Shown: positions 8,281-17,506, counted from the stretch's first letter. The stretch: DNA of 64,000 nucleotides from Streptomyces sp. SKN60 (GCF_026236535.1 NZ_JAHTMW010000016.1:110384-174383), one strand, 5' to 3'. Notes: generated by a model not told the origin, from the sequence alone. Translations and numbers: made by a program.

Positions 8281-9138
8281 CTACTTGACCGAGCCGGCCG
8301 TCAGCCCGGACACCACATGGCGCTCGATGACCGCGAACAGCACGATCACCGGCACGATCGCCACCAGCGACGCGGCGAACACCTGGTTCCACTGCACGCT
8401 GTAGGCGCCGATCATGTTGTTGATGCCGACGGTGAGGGGCTGCCGCTCGGGTGAGGTGGTGAGCGTCAGGCCCATGATGAACTCGTTCCACGCCGCGATG
8501 AAGGTGAAGATCACGGCGGTGACGATGCCGGGCATGGCGAGCGGCAGGGTCACCCGGAACAGCGCGCGGGCCCGGCCGCAGCCGTCCATCATCGCGGCCT
8601 CCTCCAGCTCGACGGGGATCGAGCCGATGTAGGCGCTGATGATCCAGACCGCGAAGGCGAGGTTGAAGGCCGCGTTGGCCACCATCAGGACGGTCGTCGT
8701 GTCCAGCAGGCCGAGGGCGTGGAACTCCCGGTAGAGGCCCACCTGGAGCGCCGTCGGCTGGAACATCTGCGTGACGAGCACGAGCAGCAGGAAGGCGGTG
8801 CGGCCCCGGAAACGGACCCTCGCCGTGTAGTACGCGGCGGGCAGCGCCACAAGGAGCACGAGCAGCGTCGAACCGGCCGCGATCAGCAGGGTGTTGCCCA
8901 GGTTCTGCCCCAGCGTGGTGTCGCTCCACACCCGGGTGAAGGCCGACCAGGCGAAGTGCGAGGGCAGATAGGCGTTGTCGCGCAGCTCGTCGGCCGGCCG
9001 CGCGGCCGTGATCACCATCTGGACGTACGGCAGCAGGAAGAGCGCGGCCAGCGCCCAGGCCGTGCCGGTGAGCAGCACGGTCTTCGTACGGGGACGGGGA
9101 CGGGGACGTGGACGGGGGCGAAGGGTCACCGTGCTCAT
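8281..9138 (-). CDS. Carbohydrate ABC transporter permease (MalG type)
   Basis: This 285-aa inner-membrane permease of the CUT1 class has six hydrophobic segments. The EAA loop reads VELEEAAMMDGCGRARALFRV (about residues 190-210), the docking site for the ATPase. The start at 9138 overlaps the upstream permease stop by 4 bp. The N-terminus is an unusual Arg-Pro repeat, RPRPRPRPRPR, encoded by a GC-only hexamer repeat. No ATPase gene is present in the locus. Streptomyces CUT1 importers of this kind generally share the ATPase MsiK encoded elsewhere (family knowledge). Confidence 0.93.
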   Translation of the reverse strand: MSTVTLRPRPRPRPRPRTKTVLLTGTAWALAALFLLPYVQMVITAARPADELRDNAYLPSHFAWSAFTRVWSDTTLGQNLGNTLLIAAGSTLLVLLVALPAAYYTARVRFRGRTAFLLLVLVTQMFQPTALQVGLYREFHALGLLDTTTVLMVANAAFNLAFAVWIISAYIGSIPVELEEAAMMDGCGRARALFRVTLPLAMPGIVTAVIFTFIAAWNEFIMGLTLTTSPERQPLTVGINNMIGAYSVQWNQVFAASLVAIVPVIVLFAVIERHVVSGLTAGSVK

Positions 9139-10019
9139 CGGTCCGTCTCCTTCCAGCCGCTGACCTTGAGGAAGACCAGGACCATGACGATGACGGCGGC
9201 GAAGTTGACCACCGACAGGGCGGCCGACTCGGCCACGTCGTAACTGCGCAGCATGTACATGAAGACCGTGGTGGTGGCGGTGTCGGCGTTGGGGCCGCCC
9301 TGGGTCATGCCCCAGATGATGGGGAACGAGTTGAAGACGTTGATCAGGTTGATCACCAACGCCACGAGGAACGCGGGCCGCAGCAGCGGCAGCGTGATCC
9401 GGAGGTACGTCTGCGGGCGCGAGGCGCCGTCGACACGGGCGGCCTCGTACACCTCGCCGGGGACCGTCTGGAGCCCGGCGAGGAGCGTGTACGTGGTGAA
9501 GGGCAGGGAGACGAAGACGGCGACGGCCACCAGCCACGGCTTCGCGTGCGCCGCGTCGCCGGTCCACGCCTCGGCCGAGTCGATCAGACCGAGGTCGAGC
9601 AGGAGCCGGTTGAGGACGCCGGCGACCTGGTCGAGCATCCAGCGGAAACCGATGGCGGTCATCAGGACGGAGGCCGCCCAGGGCGCGATGAGCGCCCAGC
9701 GGGTGATCCGGCGGCCCGGGAAGCGCTGGTTGAACAGCTGGGCCAGGGCCAGCGAGATCAGCATGGTCAGCGCGACGACGGCGACCGTCCATACGGCGGT
9801 CCAGGTCAGGACGTCGGGGAGCCGGGGGTCGGCGAACAGTTTGCGGTACTTGTCGAGCCCGGCCGGTCCCTGGTCCACGCCGGAGGTGTCGATCCTGCGC
9901 AGCGAGGTGCGGATCATCTCGACGACCGGCCAGACGACGACGGCCAGGATGAGCAGGACGGAGGGCGCGATCCAGGGCAGGGCGCCGAGGCGCTTACGGG
10001 GTGGGGTGCTGGTGGCCAC
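9135..10019 (-). CDS. Carbohydrate ABC transporter permease (MalF type)
   Basis: The 294-aa CUT1 permease begins at a GTG at 10019 (MATSTPPRKRLGALPW after fMet), 47 nt past the binding-protein stop. An open frame continues upstream only as the shadow of the SBP gene. Membrane segments include APSVLLILAVVVWPVVEMI and ALTMLISLALAQLF. The EAA motif VPGEVYEAARVDGASRPQTYLRI lies near residue 200, and INVFNSFPIIWGMTQGGP is the typical MalF-like segment. It pairs with the downstream permease to form the channel for the sugar delivered by the SBP. Confidence 0.93.
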   Translation of the reverse strand: MATSTPPRKRLGALPWIAPSVLLILAVVVWPVVEMIRTSLRRIDTSGVDQGPAGLDKYRKLFADPRLPDVLTWTAVWTVAVVALTMLISLALAQLFNQRFPGRRITRWALIAPWAASVLMTAIGFRWMLDQVAGVLNRLLLDLGLIDSAEAWTGDAAHAKPWLVAVAVFVSLPFTTYTLLAGLQTVPGEVYEAARVDGASRPQTYLRITLPLLRPAFLVALVINLINVFNSFPIIWGMTQGGPNADTATTTVFMYMLRSYDVAESAALSVVNFAAVIVMVLVFLKVSGWKETDR

Positions 10020-10066
10020 GAGCGTTCTCGTTTCGGAGGTGCTTTGGGAGGTACGGCCTCGGCCCG

Positions 10067-11323
10067 TCACCGCCCCGCCTGCTCGGCCGCCTGCTGGAGG
10101 GCGTCGAGGCCCTTCCGCGGGTCGTCGAGGGCGCTGCCGATCTGGGTCTTGATCTGGGCGGAGACGCCGGGCCAGGTCGGGTCGCTGAGCGGGTAGAAGG
10201 TCGCGGTCGGCAGGATCTCGAGGAAGGGCTTGAGCTCCTTCGTCGCGGGGTCCTCGACGAGCGCGGCGCGGGCCGACTGGGTCACGGGCAGCAGGTTGTA
10301 GGTCTTGGCGAACCTGACCGTGTTCTCCTTGCCGTACGCGAAGTCGAGGAAGGCCTTGATCTCCTTCTTGTGGCCGCCCTTCTTGAAGGCCATGACCCAG
10401 TCGGCGACGCCGAGGGTGCTGGGGCTCTTCTGGTGCGCGCCCGGCATGGCGGTCCAGGTGACGTCCATGCCCTTGAGCTCGGCGAGCTGGCCGGGGAAGC
10501 CGTTGAGCATGCCGACCTTGCCGGAGGCGAAGTTCTTGGTGAGGTCGGTGCGGTTGACGGCGGCCGGGCTCTTCTCCGTGAGGCCCGCGTCGGCCCACTT
10601 CTTGAGCTGGGTGAACGTCTCCACGTTGGCGGAGGAGTCGATCGCGTACGTGCCGCTGGAGTTCTGGTAGCCGCCGCCGTTGCCCATCATCCAGATGAAC
10701 GCCTCGGCCTGGGCCTCCTCCTTGCCGAGCGGGACGCCGAGGGGCACCTCGACACCCGCCTTCTTGAGCGCGGTCGCGGCGGCGGTGACCTCCGCCCAGG
10801 TCTGCGGCGGCTTCCTGGGATCGAGGCCGGCCTTGCGGAACAGCGCGTTGTTGATGAGGAACATCCGGGCGCTGGAGACGAACGGGATGCCGTACCGGGT
10901 GTCGTCCTGGGCGCCGGCGTCGGCCATGGCCGGAATGAGGTCGCCCTCGGTGGAGACCGAGAGCACCTCCGGGACGGAGTACAGCAGGCCGCTCTTGGCG
11001 AAGTCGGCGTAGCCGCCGGTCTGGAGGACGTCCGGCTGGTTCCCGTTCTGGACCATGGTCTTGACCTGGGCGTCGATGTCGTTCCAGTTGATCACCCGGA
11101 GGTCGACCTTGACCTTGGGGTTCTTCTGCTCGAACGCCTTGATCACGTCCTGCCAGTAGGCCTGGCTGGGGTTGTCGCCGTTGGAGCCGTAGTCGGCCGC
11201 GACGAACGTGAGCGTGGTGACCCCGCCGGCGCCGGTCGAGGCGCCGGATCCGCCCCCGCATGCCGTGAGCACGAGCGCGCCGACGACCGCGGCGGTGGAC
11301 AGGGTGAGGAGACGTCGCTTCAT
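10067..11323 (-). CDS. Sugar-binding lipoprotein of the ABC importer
   Basis: This is a 418-aa extracellular solute-binding protein (SBP family 1). From the ATG at 11323 a basic signal peptide ends in lipobox LTAC, with the lipidated Cys at residue 22. The mature protein has the expected VWADYG-like opening, KAFEQKNPKVKVDL, and the ALFRKAGLDPRKPPQTWAE hinge element. Starting at the upstream ATG (11395) would add 24 residues before the signal peptide, so I reject it. It heads the importer operon and is divergent from the GH31 glycosidase gene across about 280 bp that hold two related operator motifs. It probably binds the sugar released by that enzyme. Confidence 0.92.
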   Translation of the reverse strand: MKRRLLTLSTAAVVGALVLTACGGGSGASTGAGGVTTLTFVAADYGSNGDNPSQAYWQDVIKAFEQKNPKVKVDLRVINWNDIDAQVKTMVQNGNQPDVLQTGGYADFAKSGLLYSVPEVLSVSTEGDLIPAMADAGAQDDTRYGIPFVSSARMFLINNALFRKAGLDPRKPPQTWAEVTAAATALKKAGVEVPLGVPLGKEEAQAEAFIWMMGNGGGYQNSSGTYAIDSSANVETFTQLKKWADAGLTEKSPAAVNRTDLTKNFASGKVGMLNGFPGQLAELKGMDVTWTAMPGAHQKSPSTLGVADWVMAFKKGGHKKEIKAFLDFAYGKENTVRFAKTYNLLPVTQSARAALVEDPATKELKPFLEILPTATFYPLSDPTWPGVSAQIKTQIGSALDDPRKGLDALQQAAEQAGR

Positions 11324-11388
11324 GGCAACTACCGCCTGGTTCACGAGGTGAGAGGTTGACGCGCGAAACTGATCAGGTCGGCGCGTAT

Positions 11389-11410
11389 TGCTCAACTTAG
11401 AGCACTCAAC
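11389..11410. promoter_or_regulatory. Operator-like motif, copy 2 (importer promoter)
   Basis: TGCTCAACTTAGAGCACTCAAC contains the inverted repeat TGCTC/GAGCA with a 6-bp spacer. The inner 15 bp match the motif at 7346-7360 at all but two positions. Read on the minus strand, its other half (GTTGAGTGCTCTAAG) matches 14 of 15 bases at 11506-11520. It sits about 65 bp upstream of the SBP start. Confidence 0.6.
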
Positions 11411-11505
11411 CTGCCCGATGTCACCCGAGAGCCCCGCTCGGTTATGGACTTGTGACCGCGAAGTCGGGGCCGAGACTTCGTGCGCAGATCTGATTGCTTT
11501 TGATT

Positions 11506-11520
11506 GTTGAGTGCACTAAG
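11506..11520. promoter_or_regulatory. Operator-like motif, copy 3 (GH31 promoter)
   Basis: GTTGAGTGCACTAAG differs at one base from the reverse complement of 11396-11410. It lies about 85 bp upstream of the GH31 ATG. It links the extracellular glycosidase to the same putative regulator as the importer. Confidence 0.5.
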
Positions 11521-11602
11521 CGCGCACTTGACGTCATTCGACGGCGGCTGCTGTCATGTCGCGACCACTCTCGGCAGTGTCGGCGAGCGAAAGGCGACAG
11601 CG

Positions 11603-14600
11603 ATGCGAGCACGCTCTTCAGTACGGATCAGGGGCCGAGGGCGGCGACCAGCCGTCCTCGGCCTGGTGGTGGCCCTGGTGGCGGCGGTCTTCGCCGTCGC
11701 GGGACCGGTGTCGCCGGCCGCGGCGGCGACCGCCGGGGACGCCACGGGGGTCAGCCAGACCGGCAACACCTTCACGATCAGCACCTCGACGGCGGCCAAG
11801 GCCCGGGTCCAGGTGGCCCGCCAGGACATCTTCCGGATCTGGCTGTCGCCGAACGGCGGCTTCACCGACGACCCGGCGGGCAACGCCCTCGCGATCGACA
11901 CCGACTTCGGCGCGGTGACCACGAGCGTCACGGACGCCGGCACGTACTACAAGATCGCCACTCCCGCCCTGAACATCCGGGTCAACAAGTCCCCGCTGCG
12001 CTTCTCGGTCTACCGGGCCGACAACTCCACGCTCGTGTGGGCGGAGTCCCAGCCGCTCTCCTGGACCGGCACGCAGGCCAGCCAGTACCTCACCCAGGGT
12101 GCCGACGAGCAGTTCTACGGCACGGGCCTGCGGCTCGGCGAGTGGGCGCTGCGCGGCAAGACCGTGCCCGTCTCCGGCAGCAACAAGTGGCTGGAGAACC
12201 ACAACGCGAGCCCCGCGCCCTTCTACATGTCGACCAACAACTACGGCGTCATGCGGAACACCTGGGCGCCGGGCACGTACAACTTCGGGGCGCCGGGCAC
12301 GTTCACACACAACGAGAACCGGTTCGACGCCTGGTACTTCGTCGCCGACTCCCTCAAGGGCGTCCTGGACGCGTACACGGACGTGAGCGGCAAGCCGTTC
12401 CTGGCGCCGATGTGGGGCTTCGAGCTCGGCAACGCCGACTGCTGGAACGCCTCGAACCCCGACTACACCGGTGACCACGGCCGGCTCCGTCACCAGACCA
12501 CTCCCGACGTGGTCGGCTACGCGAACGACGCGCGCGCCGCCGACATGCCGTCGGGCTGGTTCCTGCCCAACGACGGTTACGGCTGCGGCTACACCGCGCC
12601 CCTGAAGAGCACGGTCGACGCCCTGAAGGCCAAGGGCTTCCAGACCGGCCTGTGGACCTCGACCGGTCTGGCGAACATCGGCGAGGAGGTCGGCACCGCC
12701 GGTTCGCGCGGGGTGAAGACCGACGTCGCCTGGATCGGCGGCGGCTACAAGTACGCCTTCGACGGCGTCCAGCAGGCGGTCGACGGCATCGAGAAGAACT
12801 CCGACGCCCGCCGCTACGTCTGGACGGTCGACGGCTGGGCCGGCACGCAGCGCAACGCCATCGTCTGGACCGGCGACACGCCGGGCACCTGGGACGCCAT
12901 GCGCTGGCACGTCCCGGCGATCACCGGCGCGGGCCTGTCCGGCCTCAACTACGCCTCCGGGGACGTGGACGGCATCTTCCAGGGCAGCCCCAAGACGTAC
13001 GTCCGCGACCTGCAGTGGAAGGCGATGACACCCGTCTTCATGACGATGTCCGGCTGGGGCGCCACCGGCCCGGAGGCCGGCTACCAGGACAAGCAGCCCT
13101 GGCGCTTCGCCGAGCCGTACCTGTCCATCAACCGCACGTACCTCAAGCTGAAGATGCGGATGATGCCGTACTTCTACTCCATGAGCCGGGTGGCGACCGA
13201 GACCGGTACGCCGACGCTGCGGGCCATGGTCCTGGAGTACCCGGACGACCCGGTCGCGCGGGGCAACCAGACGAGCGGTCAGTTCATGTCCGGCGACTCG
13301 CTCCTGGTGGCTCCCGTGGTGACGGACACGACGAAGCGGGACGGCATCTACCTGCCCGCCGGCACGTGGACGGACTACTGGAGCGGCCGGACGTACAGCG
13401 GTCCGGGCTGGCTGAACGGCTACGACGCCCCGCTCGACCGGCTCCCCATGTTCGTCAAGGGCGGCGGGATCGTGCCGATGTGGCCGCAGATGAACCACAC
13501 CGGCGAGAAGCCGGTCGACACCCTCACGTACGACGTGTACCCGCGCGGCTCGTCGACGTTCACGCTGTACGAGGACGACGGTGTCACCCGCCAGTACCAG
13601 ACCGGCGCGTACGCCAAGCAGAAGGTCGACGTGACGGCACCCACCTCCGGCACCGGCGACGTGAAGATCAGCGTCGGCGCGAGCACCGGCACGTACACCG
13701 GCAAGCCCGCGAGCCGCGGCTACGAGTTCACCGTCCACGCGGCCGCCGCCCCCACCGGCGTCACCGTCGACGGCGCGGCCCTGCCGGCCCTGACGTCGAA
13801 GGCCGCGTACGACTCCGCCACGACCGGCTGGTACTTCGACCCGGCCGACCGCTCCGGCACCCTGCGGGTCAAGACGGGCTCGAAGTCGGGCGCGTTCACG
13901 GTCACCGCGTCCGGTGTGACGCTGCTCCCGGCCACCGAGGTCCCCGCCACGGGCGCGCCGATCTCCAAGTCCGCCTGGAAGATCGCGTACGCCGACAGCC
14001 AGGAGACGGCGTACGAGGACGGGGCCGCCGCCAACGCCATCGACGGCGACCCGGCCACCACGTGGCACACCGCCTACTCCGGCGGCACGGCCGCACAGCT
14101 CCCCCACGAGGTCCAGATCGACCTCGGGGCGCGCTACGACGTCGACAGCCTGTCGTATCTGCCGCGGCAGGACGGCGGGAGCAACGGACGCGTCGGGTCG
14201 TACGAGGTGTACGTCTCCGACACCACGGCGAGCTGGGGCAGCCCGGTCGCGACCGGCACGTGGGCCGACAGCGCCACGGAGAAGAAAGCCTCGTTCGCGC
14301 CGAAGACGGGACGCTACCTGCGCCTGAAGGCCCTCAGCGAGGCCGGGGACAGCGGCCCGTGGACCAGCGCCGCCGAGATCTCCGCGTCCGGCCTGCCCAC
14401 CCCGCTCCCGTCGAACGCAACGCTGGTCAACGGGGCTTCGGGCACCTGCGTGGACCTGCCGTACAGCGCCACGGCCCCCGGCACGGAACCGACGCTGTAC
14501 GCCTGCCACGGCGGCGCCAATCAGCGCTGGACGTTCACCACGGCCGGCACCCTGACCGGCAAGGACGGCGTCTGCCTCGACGGCTCCGGCACCAGCGTGA

Positions 14601-14776
14601 CCGTCCAGGCGTGCAACGGCTCGGCGGGTCAGAAGTGGCAGCTCGGCGCGCAGGCGACGATCACCAGCGGCGGACGCTGCCTGGCCCCGGTCGGATCGGG
14701 CACGGCCAACGGCACGAAGCTGACGCTCGCCACCTGCTCGGGCACGGCGGCCCAGCGCTGGACGCCGACGGCCTGA
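11603..14776 (+). CDS. Secreted GH31 glycosidase with CBM32 and ricin-B (CBM13) domains
   Basis: The 1057-aa exported exo-alpha-glycosidase begins at the ATG at 11603 with a basic signal peptide (about 1-42, ending SPAAAATA). The frame is open upstream to 11504, but that has no signal-like sequence. A GH31 barrel follows. Its nucleophile position lies in KTDVAW (D374), not the alpha-glucosidase DMNE motif, and the acid/base is in VWTGDTPGTW (D425). The spacing of 51 residues and the TDVAW context resemble the alpha-N-acetylgalactosaminidase subgroup (GH31_18) more than alpha-glucosidases (inference). A discoidin-like CBM32 (about 790-930; AIDGDPATTWHTAYSGG) and a ricin-type beta-trefoil with QRW repeats (about 938-1057) follow. 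It is divergent from the importer. Confidence 0.9.
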   Translation: MRARSSVRIRGRGRRPAVLGLVVALVAAVFAVAGPVSPAAAATAGDATGVSQTGNTFTISTSTAAKARVQVARQDIFRIWLSPNGGFTDDPAGNALAIDTDFGAVTTSVTDAGTYYKIATPALNIRVNKSPLRFSVYRADNSTLVWAESQPLSWTGTQASQYLTQGADEQFYGTGLRLGEWALRGKTVPVSGSNKWLENHNASPAPFYMSTNNYGVMRNTWAPGTYNFGAPGTFTHNENRFDAWYFVADSLKGVLDAYTDVSGKPFLAPMWGFELGNADCWNASNPDYTGDHGRLRHQTTPDVVGYANDARAADMPSGWFLPNDGYGCGYTAPLKSTVDALKAKGFQTGLWTSTGLANIGEEVGTAGSRGVKTDVAWIGGGYKYAFDGVQQAVDGIEKNSDARRYVWTVDGWAGTQRNAIVWTGDTPGTWDAMRWHVPAITGAGLSGLNYASGDVDGIFQGSPKTYVRDLQWKAMTPVFMTMSGWGATGPEAGYQDKQPWRFAEPYLSINRTYLKLKMRMMPYFYSMSRVATETGTPTLRAMVLEYPDDPVARGNQTSGQFMSGDSLLVAPVVTDTTKRDGIYLPAGTWTDYWSGRTYSGPGWLNGYDAPLDRLPMFVKGGGIVPMWPQMNHTGEKPVDTLTYDVYPRGSSTFTLYEDDGVTRQYQTGAYAKQKVDVTAPTSGTGDVKISVGASTGTYTGKPASRGYEFTVHAAAAPTGVTVDGAALPALTSKAAYDSATTGWYFDPADRSGTLRVKTGSKSGAFTVTASGVTLLPATEVPATGAPISKSAWKIAYADSQETAYEDGAAANAIDGDPATTWHTAYSGGTAAQLPHEVQIDLGARYDVDSLSYLPRQDGGSNGRVGSYEVYVSDTTASWGSPVATGTWADSATEKKASFAPKTGRYLRLKALSEAGDSGPWTSAAEISASGLPTPLPSNATLVNGASGTCVDLPYSATAPGTEPTLYACHGGANQRWTFTTAGTLTGKDGVCLDGSGTSVTVQACNGSAGQKWQLGAQATITSGGRCLAPVGSGTANGTKLTLATCSGTAAQRWTPTA

Positions 14777-14801
14777 CGGCCACCACCTGAGGAGGGGAGC
14801 T

Positions 14802-14831
14802 GCGCCCCCGGCCGGCATCGGTCGGGGGCGC
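14802..14831 (+). terminator. Strong stem-loop terminator of the GH31 gene
   Basis: GCGCCCCCG (14802-14810) pairs with CGGGGGCGC (14823-14831). Four more pairs extend inward, giving 13 bp with one G-U and a GCAT loop. It begins 25 nt after the GH31 stop. Confidence 0.75.
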
Positions 14832-14955
14832 GGCCATGAGTTCCCTGAGGCCCCTCACTCAAAAACCTAGACTTCCAAAGTTTTCATGCTTACCGTGGCA
14901 TGACCGGCGGTTTTCGCCGCCACCGCGCCCCGCCCCCCAGGCGCCGAGGAGCCCC

Positions 14956-15396
14956 ATGTTCACCACCACCGACCATCGAGCCCTGTGCGTGATGCGCGCG
15001 ACCGTCGAGGCGGTCCCGCTACTGCGCCGCTTCGTCCGGGAGACGGCCGGCCCGTGGGAACTCGGGGACGAGGTCGACGAGGCGCTCGGCGTCATCGTGA
15101 CCGAGCTCGTCGCCAACGTCGTCCGGCACAGCGGCAGCCCGGACGTGGCCGTCCTCCTGACGACCACCGGGCGCACGGCGACCCTCCAGGTCCAGGACAC
15201 CGGCAGGTGGCGCGCCCGGCGCCCTCGTCTCGCCGGTGACGACGACGCCGCGTGCTGCGGCCGCGGCCTGCAGCTCGTCCGCGCGTACGCGGAGGACTGC
15301 GCGATCGTACGGACGGCGCGCGGCACGCGCGTGGCCGTGACGCTCGCCGCCGACGTGATGATCGGCCGGCGGCCGGCGGGGCCGGACAGGCCCTAG
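14956..15396 (+). CDS. RsbW-like ATP-binding protein (anti-sigma/HATPase_c_2)
   Basis: The 146-aa protein consists of a single GHKL ATPase domain. It has the N-box EALGVIVTELVANVVRHSG (about 44-62), VLLTTTGRTATLQVQDTGRW (G1-like DTG) and a short lid ending in CCGRGLQLVRAYAEDCAI. Such stand-alone kinases act as anti-sigma factors or partner-switching modules and are numerous in Streptomyces. The ATG at 14956 has GAGGAG before it; the frame is open upstream without a ribosome site. It stands alone and is convergent with the TetR gene, with a 4-bp overlap of the stops. Partner unknown. Confidence 0.8.
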   Translation: MFTTTDHRALCVMRATVEAVPLLRRFVRETAGPWELGDEVDEALGVIVTELVANVVRHSGSPDVAVLLTTTGRTATLQVQDTGRWRARRPRLAGDDDAACCGRGLQLVRAYAEDCAIVRTARGTRVAVTLAADVMIGRRPAGPDRP

Positions 15397-16043
15397 TGGG
15401 CGGGGCTGTCCTCGGACCCCGGCTGCCGCTGCCCCTCCAGCGCGTCCAGCAGCACGTCCCGAAGTCGACCGATGTCCCCGGCCATGTCGATCGTCGGCTC
15501 GAGCAGCCACTGGAGCTGGATGCCGTCCGTCGCGGCCAGCAGGACCCGCGCGGCCCAGTCGGCGTCGACATCCACTCCCGCCCCCGCCCCCGCCCCCGGC
15601 TCCTCGGAGCCGAGCCCCGCCGGCGGCCCCCCGGCGAGCAGCGCCGCGATCTGGAGCCTCAGGCCGCGGTACCGCTCGGTGAAGAACGCATGGCCCGGGT
15701 GGTCGGGGTCGGCCGAGGCGGCGGCGATGTCCAGGAACAGCTTGACCAGTCCGGGCGTGGCGGCGTTCTGGGCCAGCAGCTCCGTCCGCCAGAGCACGGT
15801 CTCAGGGGTGTACGCCGCCGACGCCGCCGAGTCGCGGGCCTCCACCACCGCGGTGAGCAGCGCCTCGCGACTCCCGAAGTGGTGCAGCACGCCCGCGTCG
15901 GTCATCCCCACCCGCTGGGCGATGTCCCGTACGGACACGCCCCGGCTGCCCGCCTCCGCGTACGCAGCCAGCGCGGCGTCGAGGATCTCCTGCCGTTTGG
16001 CGGCGGTCTTGGCGTACGGGCCCCGGGCGCGTCGTGTCGTCAC
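15393..16043 (-). CDS. TetR-family transcriptional regulator
   Basis: The 216-aa regulator starts at a GTG. The N-terminal TetR HTH covers about 14-62 (QEILDAALAAYAEAGSRGVS, VRDIAQRVGMTDAGVLHHFG). The C-terminal ligand domain is helical (LLTAVVEARDSAAS, VKLFLDIAAASADPDHPGHAFF, TDGIQLQWLLEP). The tail contains an Ala-Gly repeat (GAGAGAGVDVDAD). No obvious target is adjacent, since its neighbours are convergent or independent. Ligand unknown. Confidence 0.88.
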   Translation of the reverse strand: MTTRRARGPYAKTAAKRQEILDAALAAYAEAGSRGVSVRDIAQRVGMTDAGVLHHFGSREALLTAVVEARDSAASAAYTPETVLWRTELLAQNAATPGLVKLFLDIAAASADPDHPGHAFFTERYRGLRLQIAALLAGGPPAGLGSEEPGAGAGAGVDVDADWAARVLLAATDGIQLQWLLEPTIDMAGDIGRLRDVLLDALEGQRQPGSEDSPAH

Positions 16044-16228
16044 CGCATCACTCTAGCCGGACTCCACCGGGAAAACCTTGCACCCCTACCTTTTCAGGAC
16101 GAGCGCACAGACAAGGTCCCCGAGCTCCTGTCCCGGTCGGTCAGCAGGAGCACGGCACCGCCGTGGCGGCTCCGGAGGCGGGCAGCCGGGCGTGTCCGTA
16201 CGGGACATCGCTCAGCGGGCGGGCGTGG

Positions 16229-17404
16229 TCAGATCGACTCGGCGGTGAACAGGGTCTGGAGGGCGACCGCGGCCGCGCCGCGCGCCCATTCCTCGAAGGG
16301 CAGCGGCCGGATGACCAGCACACAGCGCGCCGCCGCTCCGAACGCCTGCTCGGCGAAGGACTCCCGGATCTGCGGCTCCAGGAGGTCGTAGGCGGCAAGC
16401 CCCGCCCCCGAGACGACGATCCGCCCGGGCCCGACGAGGTTGGCGACGGCCGCGAGGCCGAGGCCGATGGCGTGCCCGGCCCGGTCGAAGGCGTGGCGTA
16501 CCGCCTCGTCGCCCGCGCGGGCACGCTCGACGGCCTGCGTCATCGACAGTTCCGGGTCGCCGGAGGCGCGGCGGGCGTGGGCGACGATGGCCTCGGTCGA
16601 CGCCAGGGTCTCGATGCAGCCGCTGCCGCCGCAGTGGCAGACGGGCCCCGATGCGGCGACGCGTAGGTGACCGAGTTCGCCCGCGACGTTGTACTCGCCC
16701 GCGACCAGGCCGCCGTTGAGGACGAGGGCGCAGCCGATGCCGGCGCCCACGGTCACGAGGGCGAACGAGGACGCCTCGACGCCTTCGCCGAACCACTGCT
16801 CGGCGACGGTGAGGGATTTGACGTCGTTCTCCAGGGTGGTGACCAGGCCGGTCGCCTCGGTGAGCAGCCGCGCGAGCGGGACGTCGCGCCGGCCGAGGAG
16901 GGGCGAGTACCGGACGACGCCCGAGGCCCGGTCGACATCGCCGGAGACGGCGACGCCGAGGCAGTGGGTGCGCTCCCGGTAGGCGTCGGACTCGGACAGC
17001 AGCGCCTCGACCAGTTCGGCGAGGGCCGCGACGACCCCGTCCACCGTCCGGTCCGTCAGGACGTGGTGGCGGGAGGCGCGCGTCTCGGCCCGCAGGTCGC
17101 AGACGACGCCGATCAGGTCCTCGCCGGTGATCTTGACGCCGATGAAGAACTCGCGGTCGGCCCGGATCGAGAGCGGGCTGGCCGGGCGACCCGCGCCCGG
17201 GGCGTTGCGCTCCTCGGCCTCCAGCTCCTCCAGGTAGCCGGCCTCGATGATCGGACGGGCCGTTCTGGTGACCGCCGCCGAAGAGAGCCCGGTCCGTCGG
17301 GCGATCTCCACCCGGGAGACCGGGCCACGCGTCAGGACGGTGGTGAACACGGCCGCCGCGGCGGGCGTGGTGATCGGGGCACGGGACTCTGGGGTCGGAG
17401 GCAT
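16229..17404 (-). CDS. ROK-family transcriptional repressor (XylR/NagC type)
   Basis: The 391-aa protein has an N-terminal MarR-like wHTH (about 15-65; RVEIARRTGLSSAAVTRTARPIIEAGYL) fused to a ROK sugar-binding domain with zinc motif CHCGGSGCIET and VGAGIGCALVLNGGLV. The ATG at 17404 is used although its ribosome site is weak; a GGAGG occurs 27 nt further up without a start codon behind it. A comparatively AT-rich patch upstream (17420-17450) should hold the promoter. It is divergent from the decayed GH36 alpha-galactosidase at 17507-18005, which was probably its original target. Confidence 0.9.
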   Translation of the reverse strand: MPPTPESRAPITTPAAAAVFTTVLTRGPVSRVEIARRTGLSSAAVTRTARPIIEAGYLEELEAEERNAPGAGRPASPLSIRADREFFIGVKITGEDLIGVVCDLRAETRASRHHVLTDRTVDGVVAALAELVEALLSESDAYRERTHCLGVAVSGDVDRASGVVRYSPLLGRRDVPLARLLTEATGLVTTLENDVKSLTVAEQWFGEGVEASSFALVTVGAGIGCALVLNGGLVAGEYNVAGELGHLRVAASGPVCHCGGSGCIETLASTEAIVAHARRASGDPELSMTQAVERARAGDEAVRHAFDRAGHAIGLGLAAVANLVGPGRIVVSGAGLAAYDLLEPQIRESFAEQAFGAAARCVLVIRPLPFEEWARGAAAVALQTLFTAESI

Positions 17405-17506
17405 GCGCCGTACCGTAGGGGTATTGATTACCTCCGTCGATAATTGAATTCCAGGGAGTCGGGAACCTGCGCTGCCCCGACTGACCACACCCCCGCCGCC
17501 CCCGCG

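Noticed and set aside
8719..10196. Plus-strand frames opposite the sugar permeases
   Set aside because: They are antisense to two clear MalF/MalG-type permeases and consist of Arg/Gly/His-rich low-complexity sequence.
11618..14818. A 1066-codon minus-strand open frame opposite the GH31 gene
   Set aside because: It is a shadow of a well-defined glycosidase. Long antisense frames are expected at this GC content.
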